Positions 1-5,021 of a stretch of 5,021 nt of DNA are shown here, piece after piece. A program made the translations under genes and the position numbers. Within the stretch, counting starts at the first letter, position 1. Each line of letters begins with the position of its first letter. The notes beneath the pieces were generated by a model that saw only the letters and a program-made list of their open reading frames with translations, did not search any database and had not been told where the DNA came from. The stretch is from NCBI GenBank assembly GCA_003695605.1, contig RFIK01000228.1:1-5021 (forward strand), written 5' to 3'. This DNA comes from Chlorobiota bacterium (GTDB taxonomy: Bacteria > Bacteroidota > Ignavibacteria > Kapaibacteriales > NICIL-2).

Positions 1-1
1 A

Positions 2-472
2 ACGAACATCGAAACTCCACTTGAGGAAGCGACGTGCTCGATCGTTACGCGACCGATCGTCGCGGTGGCTATTCTCCGAGCAGGCCTGATGCTCCTTGAT
101 CCGATGCTGGAGCTGGTGCCGGGAGCACGGGTTGGCTATCTCGGGCTGCGGCGTGACGAAGCCACGTTGCAACCAGAGCAGTACTACCGCCGATTGCCGC
201 CACTTGATGAACGCTCGAGCGTCGTGCTGCTCGACCCGATGGTTGCTACAGGTGGGAGTGCAGCAGCGGCAGTCGAGGTACTGCTCGATGCTGGCGCACA
301 CGATATTACGCTTGCGTGTGTGTTGGCAGCTCCGGAGGGTGTTGCGCGGCTGTCTGCCACTTACCCGATGCTGCGGATCGTCGCCGCAGCAATTGATCGT
401 GAGCTCGACAACCGCGGCTTTATCCGTCCCGGTCTTGGCGATGCGGGCGACCGTGGATTTGGAACGGAATAA
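2..472 (+). CDS. upp: Uracil phosphoribosyltransferase, 5' truncated by window edge
   Basis: Salvage enzyme of the cytosol that makes UMP from uracil and PRPP. The window opens inside the gene. The reading frame is open from base 2 and gives 156 residues, so about 50 N-terminal residues of the usual ~208 are missing. Family landmarks visible in order: IETPL at fragment residues 3-7, AILRAGL at 23-29 (most homologues have PILRAGL), the MLELVPGARVGYLGLRRDEATL block, the PRPP-binding loop DPMVATGGS at 78-86, the AAPEGV segment, and the uracil-binding C-terminus PGLGDAGDRGFGTE ending at the stop. The GTG at 65 is an internal valine, not the start, because conserved sequence continues upstream of it. 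The next gene starts 15 bp downstream on the same strand, so the two are probably co-transcribed. The promoter lies outside the window. The family call is secure; PyrR is excluded by the C-terminal uracil-binding motif. Confidence 0.95.
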   Translation, partial: TNIETPLEEATCSIVTRPIVAVAILRAGLMLLDPMLELVPGARVGYLGLRRDEATLQPEQYYRRLPPLDERSSVVLLDPMVATGGSAAAAVEVLLDAGAHDITLACVLAAPEGVARLSATYPMLRIVAAAIDRELDNRGFIRPGLGDAGDRGFGTE

Positions 473-487
473 CGTGCAACGATAGCG

Positions 488-958
488 ATGGCAGCACAGC
501 GTTCGATACTACCTGCACAGTTTCGATCCTTCGCCGCGGCAATGGTGCGGGTTGTTCCCTGGCTCTGGCTGGGAATTGCCGTTGGCATTTCCTTGATTGA
601 AACGCCGATACGTTTCCGCACTCCACCGATTACGCGCGATGGTGCTGCGATGCTCGGTGTCGCGATCTTTCATGCGCTGGCATACGTTGAGCTTTGTTTG
701 CTTGTTCTGCTAATGGCGGCGGCAGTACTGTTGCAAGGGAAAGCGTTGATGATTGCCGTTGGTGGGCTCGGGCTCATCGTGGGTGCTGAGCATGCGATCG
801 TTGTTCCTCTCCTTGCGGTGCGGGCAAAGCTTTTGCTGGAGGGTATCCAGCCGGGACCATCGAGTGTCCACGCGTGGGCGACAGCGTTCGAGGCGGCGAA
901 AATGCTTCTCCTGGTGGTGATCGGTTGGATTGGGCAACGGAGATCTAGGCAGCAATGA
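488..958 (+). CDS. Small four-helix membrane protein of unknown function
   Basis: I cannot name this protein with confidence. It has 156 residues, no cleavable signal peptide, and four hydrophobic stretches at roughly residues 19-40, 52-81, 85-112 and 127-148. This predicts an integral inner-membrane protein with a short basic C-terminal tail (RRSRQQ). Several polar or charged residues sit at helix ends and look like family positions: ETPIRF at 38-43, H62, E68, E101-H102, R112, and a PSSVH-W-E-K pattern at 124-138. The arrangement loosely recalls the TMEM205/DUF4149-like four-helix group, but that is an impression and not a match I can prove. The ATG at 488 is 15 bp after upp and has no clear Shine-Dalgarno sequence. 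The TGA stop overlaps the ATG of the downstream methyltransferase, which suggests translational coupling. It is a real gene rather than chance: hydrophobic periodicity is clean and spacing to both neighbours is operon-like. Confidence 0.85.
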   Translation: MAAQRSILPAQFRSFAAAMVRVVPWLWLGIAVGISLIETPIRFRTPPITRDGAAMLGVAIFHALAYVELCLLVLLMAAAVLLQGKALMIAVGGLGLIVGAEHAIVVPLLAVRAKLLLEGIQPGPSSVHAWATAFEAAKMLLLVVIGWIGQRRSRQQ

Positions 959-1650
959 GTGCACGTGTTGAGCAGATGTTCGCTCGCATCGCCAAGCGCT
1001 ACGACCGCGCGAACACGCTCATCACAGCAGGCTTGCACCGCCGATGGCGTCGTCGCGCAGTCCGGCTCAGTGGCGCGAGGTGCGGCATGCACGTGCTCGA
1101 TTGCGCGACGGGAACGGGCGATTTCGCACTTGAATTCCTCCGAGCCGTTGGACCGTCGGGGCGAGTCGTCGCCACCGATATCTGCGAGCCTATGCTCGAT
1201 GTCTTCCGTAGTAAGGTTGAACGTGGGCATCCGAACCTTACGATCGCATATGCGGACATGCTCGCACTGCCCCATGCGGATGGGGCGTTTGATATTGTCA
1301 GTTGTGGCTATGGGGTTCGCAACGCCGATGATCCTCGTTGTGCACTCGGGGAGATGGCGCGTGTGACAAAGCCTGGCGGTCGCGTTGTGATTCTCGAAAC
1401 TGGAGTGCCACAGCGTCCTCTACTCCGTGTACTGCATGCACTCTATACGCGCCGAATTGTGCCCACGATCGGCGAGCTTGTCACCGGTGACAGGAGTGCA
1501 TACGAGTACTTGCCTCGGACTGCAGCTGCATTTCCTTCTGGGGAAGCTTTTCTGGCGATGATGGCTGATACTGCCGCGTTCTCACGTATTGATGCATATC
1601 CGCTCCTGGGAGGTGCCTCGTACATTTACGTTGGCGTCAAGCGTAGTTGA
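955..1650 (+). CDS. ubiE: Demethylmenaquinone (UbiE/MenG) C-methyltransferase
   Basis: Class I SAM-dependent methyltransferase that adds the ring C-methyl group to demethylmenaquinone, the last step of menaquinone synthesis; some homologues also act in ubiquinone synthesis. At 231 residues it has the usual family length. Visible motifs: the N-terminal UbiE signature from Y16-D17 to H28 and W31 (A and T replace the usual M and S), SAM motif I VLDCATGTGDF at 47-57, the acidic residue D75 after strand 2, GYGVRN at 118-123, the second signature RVTKPGGRVVILE at 136-148, and VTGDRSAYEYLP at 176-187. The C-terminal LLGGASYIYVGVK matches the family's closing beta strands. The start is set by the ATGA overlap with the membrane-protein gene; only a weak AGG five bases upstream resembles a ribosome site. 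Menaquinone is the likelier substrate given the probable Bacteroidota/Chlorobi host, which is an inference. The 3' end overlaps the convergent nucleotidylyltransferase gene by 14 bp. Confidence 0.93.
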   Translation: MSARVEQMFARIAKRYDRANTLITAGLHRRWRRRAVRLSGARCGMHVLDCATGTGDFALEFLRAVGPSGRVVATDICEPMLDVFRSKVERGHPNLTIAYADMLALPHADGAFDIVSCGYGVRNADDPRCALGEMARVTKPGGRVVILETGVPQRPLLRVLHALYTRRIVPTIGELVTGDRSAYEYLPRTAAAFPSGEAFLAMMADTAAFSRIDAYPLLGGASYIYVGVKRS

Positions 1651-2617
1651 TTTGACTGGAATCGCCCACGTTGAGGGTGTGGAAGCTCCCGCAGACGGTG
1701 GCGTTGTTGCCGATGATCGAGCCCGTGAGCACAACTGCTGATACGCGGGCTCCTGCACCAATGATTGAATTTGCTACTCGTGCATCACTGACGATTGCAC
1801 CGTCTCCGATCGTCGCATACGGACCGACGATCGAGCGTTCGATACTGGCAGTTGGTGCAATGTAGGAGGGTGGGAGAACGATTGCGTTCGTTGGTGGCAT
1901 AACAGATTGCTGGGATCGTTCCAGGAGGAAGCGGTTTGTTTCGAGCAGCGTTTCTGGTTTTCCGCAGTCGTACCAACCCTCGATGGGGAATGCGGTGATG
2001 CGCTCGCTTCGATCGAGCATGCACTGAAGGGCATCGGTGAGCTGGTATTCGCCTTTGGTTCGGATCTCTCTTGCGATGAGATGTTCCAGGCATTCGACTA
2101 AAAGCCGGCTGTTGCGGATGAGATAAAGCCCAACAATTGCAAGGTGTGAGGGTGGATCGGAAGGCTTTTCCACCAAGCGGACGATGTCGCCATCTGCAAC
2201 TTCGACGACGCCGAAGCGGCGCGGATCTTCGACTTCTTTGACACCAATTGCACTTGTGGGGGAGTGTACAAAGCGCTCTAAGTCGGCATCGAAAATTGTA
2301 TCGCCCAGGATGATGATGATTGGCTCATGATTGAACGTTGTGCGTGCACACCAAATGGCATGGCCCAGGCCGAGCGGCTCGGTTTGTTCAACGAACACCG
2401 CTCGAAGGGAAGGATAGCGTAGTCTGACGTACTGCTCGATTTGTTCGCCCATTGGCCCGACGACGAACGTCACATCGGTGATGCCGTGGCTGATGAGACT
2501 ATCGAGGATGTGTGCGATGATTGGTTTGCCTGCAACGTTGAGCAGAACTTTCGGGACGGTGTAGGTGTGCGGACGGAGCCGCGTTCCGTAGCCAGCAACA
2601 GGGATGACGGCGCGCAT
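1637..2617 (-). CDS. Sugar-1-phosphate nucleotidylyltransferase with C-terminal left-handed beta-helix
   Basis: Cytosolic enzyme that transfers a nucleotide (dTTP or UTP in relatives) to a sugar 1-phosphate, making an activated sugar for polysaccharide or glycan synthesis. Of 326 residues, about 1-235 form the nucleotidyltransferase Rossmann-like domain: GYGTRLRP at 9-16, PKVLL with the catalytic-region lysine K23, GLGHAI at 83-88, the metal-binding GD at 105-106, EKP at 150-152, EYQLTDA at 190-196, and WYDCG at 215-219 with the second metal aspartate D217. Residues ~245-310 contain isoleucine/valine-rich hexapeptide repeats (IAPTAS, SIVGPYATIGDGAIV, SIIGAGARV, SIIGNNATV), a left-handed beta-helix as in long RmlA and GlmU-like proteins. 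No catalytic acetyltransferase region is evident, so a second activity is unproven. Glucose-1-phosphate thymidylyltransferase is the nearest name, but UTP use is possible. It lies 57 bp downstream of the sensor kinase on the same strand and has no strong Shine-Dalgarno sequence. Confidence 0.92.
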   Translation of the reverse strand: MRAVIPVAGYGTRLRPHTYTVPKVLLNVAGKPIIAHILDSLISHGITDVTFVVGPMGEQIEQYVRLRYPSLRAVFVEQTEPLGLGHAIWCARTTFNHEPIIIILGDTIFDADLERFVHSPTSAIGVKEVEDPRRFGVVEVADGDIVRLVEKPSDPPSHLAIVGLYLIRNSRLLVECLEHLIAREIRTKGEYQLTDALQCMLDRSERITAFPIEGWYDCGKPETLLETNRFLLERSQQSVMPPTNAIVLPPSYIAPTASIERSIVGPYATIGDGAIVSDARVANSIIGAGARVSAVVLTGSIIGNNATVCGSFHTLNVGDSSQINYA

Positions 2618-2674
2618 AACGAGCCTGTGGGGATTGCACGTGGAATTTTACCAGCGCAAATTACGGTAGATGTT

Positions 2675-4771
2675 TTATGCAACTGTATCGCTGGCGGATT
2701 GCTCCGCGGAGGGGACTTCGACGTAGAAAATCGCTCCTTCGCCGGAAGAACTTTCGAGCCAAATACGTCCATTCATCAATTCGACGAGCCTTTTGGCGAT
2801 AGCCAATCCAAGACCGGTTGAACTTTCGCCACCCGTTGGCCGTGCTGAGAGCCACTGAAATTTGGTGAAAAGCCTTTGCTTATCCTCTTCCGTAAACCCG
2901 GGGCCTGTATCACTAACGACAAAGCGCACTGCACTGCCGCGCTGACCGAGGAGGATGCGGACTTCGCCACCGGGTGGGGTATACTTGATCGCGTTGGAAA
3001 GGAGATTATCGAAGACTTCATCCAAACGGACAGGATCTGCCAGTGCCCAGCATTGGTCGAGACTGGCAAGGAGAGTGATGCTTTTAGCGATGGCGTGTGG
3101 CTGGTAGCGTTCGACAAGTTTCGATGCAATGGCATGCGCTGCTACTGGTTGGAGTTGGACGCTGAGTTTGCCTGCTTCGAGTGCACTGACGTCGAGCAGG
3201 GAGGTGATAAGGTGTTGCATGTTGTCTGTTACTTCCAGGATGCGCGATGCTAGCTTTTGCACCTGATCGAGTTTGCTGACGACTTTGGGGTGGCGGAGTG
3301 TCTCGGCAGAAATTTTGATGCTGGCGACGAGATTTTTCAAGTCGTGGGTAACGATGCTCAGTAGTTCGCCGCGTTCGCGGTCGAGTGCGGCCAGTCGCTC
3401 GTTGGCCTGCTGGAGTTGCGTGTTGATTTGTGCAGTGATTGCTTGCTGCTGCTCGAGTTCTTCGTATGCGGATTGGAGGGCAGCAGTTTTTTCTTGTAGC
3501 TCGCTGAGTGCATTGGCTAACTCGACGCTGCGGAGTCGGTAGATTTCTTTTTCGCGGGCTTCTTGCTGGATTTTGTGGCGGGTTTCCATGACAGAGATTA
3601 GCTTCTGCGCATCCTCAGTCAGGACACGTCGTCGCAGTTCTGTGCTCCGTCGGAAAAATGTCAGCGCAGTTTGGTAGTGCCCAAGTTGCTCAAGAATCTG
3701 CGAGACGTTCTCCGTCAGCTCGGCTTCTTGGAGTGTTGCCTGTGTCTGACGTGCAAGTTCGATTGCCTGCTTGTAGTATCGGAGTGCGCGTCGGGGTGCA
3801 TTGTGGAGGCGATAGCACTCGGCGATTGAAGCCAGTACATACGAGACCTCGCTTTGAGCGTTCAATTTTCGAAACAATGCCAGTGCCATCGCCAAGTATG
3901 AGAGCGCCGTTGCGTAGTCTTCACGAGCTCGATGAACTTTCCCAATTAGAAAAATTGCCATCGCAATATTGTACTCGGCGCCAGTACGGTAAGCTCTGCT
4001 GAGAGCTTTCGAAAGATACTCGAGTGCGTCGTCGTATCGCTGCATTGCCAGGTAGATTCGTCCCATATTCTCGAGTGTAGCAAGAAGTTCTTGCTCTTGT
4101 CCTTCGTGTTCGAGCCACGAGAGCGCTTGCTGCGTGTAGTCAAGTGCGGTTTCGAAATGGCCAAGGCGGTAGTAGACGCTTGCGATGTTGTTGACAGTCA
4201 CAGCGATGCTGACGCGTGCTTTCCCATGCTGCTCTTTGATGTCGAGCGCTTTGAGGTAGTGTTCAAGTGCTAAGTCAAGCTGTCCGAGTTCTTGGTAAAT
4301 GGAGGCAATGTTTGAATGAATCGCAGCTAGTGGCTGTACGATGTTGCTCTGTTCGCACAGCGAGAGGGCATTGTGCAGGTGGAGGAGTGCTTTATCGAAG
4401 CGGGAAATTTTGAAGTAAAGCCCGGCAAGAGTATAGGCAACGTGGATGGCATCGTCACGGTTACCAAGTTGAGAGTAGCTGGTCAGGGCATCTTCAAGTT
4501 GCTCGACGGCACGCTCGAATTCTGCGTTTGCGGCAGCAGCGTAACCGAGTACAGCCTTCGATTCGGCGATGGCTTTGGCAAAGGAATGCTGCTCGGCAAG
4601 TTCCAGGGCGCGGTGCGCGTAGGCAATCGCCTGTTGAGGGTGTTGCGATTGTAGTTGGCGCGCACGCGCAATGAGCAGCTCGATACGAGTAGCATCATCA
4701 GGTGCACGCTCGAGCAACGACGCTAGAGTCGGATCGACCGCACTGTCACGGTCCGACGTCAACGCCTCCAT
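2675..4771 (-). CDS. Cytoplasmic TPR-repeat sensor histidine kinase
   Basis: Predicted two-component sensor kinase of 698 residues with no signal peptide or membrane segment, so it should sense a cytosolic cue. Residues ~28-384 are about nine tetratricopeptide repeats of 36-40 residues (for example LAGLYFKISRFDKALLHLH, IASIYQELGQLDLALEHYL), normally a protein- or peptide-binding solenoid. Residues ~385-470 are a charged, glutamine-rich coiled coil. The dimerisation/phosphoacceptor domain has H476 in THDLKN (475-480). The ATP-binding domain shows an N box DEVFDNLLSNAIKY (584-597), G1 DTGPGF (621-626), an F box near LFTKF (634-638) and G2 GLGLAIAK (653-660), so it should be catalytically competent. 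The lid segment LSARPTGGESSTGLGL is typical of TPR kinases common in Bacteroidota/Chlorobi. There is no receiver or output domain, and no response regulator gene in the window, so its partner is unknown. It has its own upstream promoter candidate and is probably followed in the same transcript by the nucleotidylyltransferase. Confidence 0.94.
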   Translation of the reverse strand: MEALTSDRDSAVDPTLASLLERAPDDATRIELLIARARQLQSQHPQQAIAYAHRALELAEQHSFAKAIAESKAVLGYAAAANAEFERAVEQLEDALTSYSQLGNRDDAIHVAYTLAGLYFKISRFDKALLHLHNALSLCEQSNIVQPLAAIHSNIASIYQELGQLDLALEHYLKALDIKEQHGKARVSIAVTVNNIASVYYRLGHFETALDYTQQALSWLEHEGQEQELLATLENMGRIYLAMQRYDDALEYLSKALSRAYRTGAEYNIAMAIFLIGKVHRAREDYATALSYLAMALALFRKLNAQSEVSYVLASIAECYRLHNAPRRALRYYKQAIELARQTQATLQEAELTENVSQILEQLGHYQTALTFFRRSTELRRRVLTEDAQKLISVMETRHKIQQEAREKEIYRLRSVELANALSELQEKTAALQSAYEELEQQQAITAQINTQLQQANERLAALDRERGELLSIVTHDLKNLVASIKISAETLRHPKVVSKLDQVQKLASRILEVTDNMQHLITSLLDVSALEAGKLSVQLQPVAAHAIASKLVERYQPHAIAKSITLLASLDQCWALADPVRLDEVFDNLLSNAIKYTPPGGEVRILLGQRGSAVRFVVSDTGPGFTEEDKQRLFTKFQWLSARPTGGESSTGLGLAIAKRLVELMNGRIWLESSSGEGAIFYVEVPSAEQSASDTVA

Positions 4772-4845
4772 GAGCGATAGTCCGCAAGCGGTTAGCGACT
4801 AAGTTGGCACATTCTTGCTGCAACGAATATGCCGGCTGGACGGCG

Positions 4846-4879
4846 CAAAGATAGCGTCAGAGGCTTTGTCAAAGCAAAA
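4846..4879 (-). promoter_or_regulatory. Bacteroidota-type promoter candidate for the sensor kinase
   Basis: On the minus strand TATCTTTG (4846-4853) matches the Bacteroidota -7 consensus TAnnTTTG exactly. A TTTTG at 4875-4879 lies upstream, with 21 bases between its TTG and the -7 element, inside the 17-23 range known for that phylum. A second TTG (4870-4872) has a 16-base gap and fits less well. Transcription would begin near 4840, giving a leader of about 70 bases before the ATG at 4771. Scanning both strands by eye I found no other exact TAnnTTTG in the window, and this one falls in the only intergenic stretch above 100 bp. Confidence 0.55.
4863..4875. repeat. Perfect 13-base inverted repeat over the -33 region
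   Basis: GCTTTG and CAAAGC flank one central base, giving GCTTTGTCAAAGC, an odd-length perfect palindrome. It lies 10 bases upstream of the -7 element of the kinase promoter candidate and touches its TTTTG box. Neither strand has a run of T after it, so it is not a good intrinsic terminator for the partial gene upstream. It could be an operator or a small hairpin, or chance. Confidence 0.35.
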
Positions 4880-4885
4880 GAAATT

Positions 4886-5021
4886 TTACACTGCTGGTGC
4901 CACCAACAGTTGTTCGGCTAGCTGCTTACTCAGATGCTGACGCCGCCTCCCAATCTGAAGCACCAATGTACCATCGTAGGGCAACCGCTCGCGTAGCTCG
5001 ACAACTTCACCTAACGCAAGC
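4886..5021 (-). CDS. C-terminal fragment of an unidentified protein (cut by window edge)
   Basis: On the minus strand a frame open from the window edge runs 44 codons to a TAA at 4886-4888. The residues begin LALGEVVELRERLPYDG, continue TLVLQIGRRRQHLSKQLAEQ and end LLVAPAV. The composition looks protein-like: an acidic/basic helix, a short hydrophobic strand (TLVLQIG), a basic RRR patch and a closing amphipathic helix. I do not recognise the family. It has the same orientation as the kinase, 114 bp upstream of it, and that gap contains a separate promoter candidate, so the two need not share a transcript. The alternative is that this is a chance open frame; 44 codons alone is weak evidence, but otherwise the last 250 bases would be empty in a densely coding region. 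Confidence 0.5.
   Translation of the reverse strand, partial: LALGEVVELRERLPYDGTLVLQIGRRRQHLSKQLAEQLLVAPAV

Noticed and set aside
96..485. Long open frame on the plus strand overlapping upp in another frame
   Set aside because: It gives a cysteine- and arginine-rich sequence without family motifs, while the overlapping frame matches UPRTase throughout.
670..1275. 201-residue open frame on the minus strand across the membrane protein and ubiE
   Set aside because: It lies antisense to two well-supported genes and its translation is low-complexity and motif-free, typical of a shadow frame in GC-rich DNA.
2441..2821. Plus-strand open frame bridging the gap between the kinase and nucleotidylyltransferase
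   Set aside because: It is antisense to both genes, shows no recognisable domain, and its composition mirrors the complementary codons.
2876..3253. Plus-strand open frame antisense to the kinase ATP-binding domain
   Set aside because: The opposite strand carries intact N, G1 and DHp motifs; this frame has none and no start context.
3700..4700. DNA-level tandem repeats across the TPR region
   Set aside because: The repeat is at protein level only; the nucleotide sequences of neighbouring TPRs have diverged and no direct repeat of useful length is visible.
2770..4771. Receiver domain or DNA-binding output fused to the kinase
   Set aside because: The protein ends shortly after the G2 box and terminal beta strand (FYVEVPS); there is no room for another domain at the C-terminus, and the N-terminal part is all TPR and coiled coil.
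4863..4887. Intrinsic terminator for the right-edge gene
   Set aside because: The GCTTTG/CAAAGC stem is not followed by a T-run in the direction of transcription, and its loop would be very small.

Overview
The window looks like ordinary chromosome from a bacterium of the Bacteroidota/Chlorobi side of the tree (Chlorobi, Ignavibacteria or Kapabacteria-like). This placement is an inference from four things. The histidine kinase has the TPR plus LSARPTGGESSTGLGL architecture common in that group. A menaquinone-type UbiE/MenG methyltransferase is present. None of the visible starts has a strong Shine-Dalgarno sequence. One promoter candidate matches the Bacteroidota TTG / TAnnTTTG consensus. Base composition is moderately GC-rich throughout, and there are no RNA genes, insertion sequences, phage genes or CRISPR repeats.

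Left part, plus strand (2-1650): three tightly packed genes. These are the C-terminal three quarters of a uracil phosphoribosyltransferase (upp, cut by the window edge), a small four-helix membrane protein of unknown function 15 bp later, and a UbiE/MenG C-methyltransferase whose ATG overlaps the preceding stop (ATGA). They are probably one transcript. It joins pyrimidine salvage to quinone maturation without an obvious functional link.

Middle and right, minus strand (4885 down to 1637): a 698-residue cytoplasmic TPR-coiled-coil sensor histidine kinase is followed after 57 bp by a 326-residue sugar-phosphate nucleotidylyltransferase of the RmlA/GlmU-like class. They may be co-transcribed from a promoter at about 4846-4879. 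The nucleotidylyltransferase converges on the methyltransferase, and their 3' ends overlap by 14 bp. No response regulator is visible, so the kinase is an orphan within this window.

Right edge: an open frame of 44 codons on the minus strand ending at 4886 looks like the C-terminus of another gene upstream of the kinase. I could not identify it. The 114 bp between it and the kinase hold the promoter candidate and a perfect 13-base inverted repeat across its -33 region.

I see no clearly new biological system here. The points most worth a second look are the kinase with its unidentified input and partner, the promoter/palindrome arrangement in front of it, and the unassigned membrane protein.
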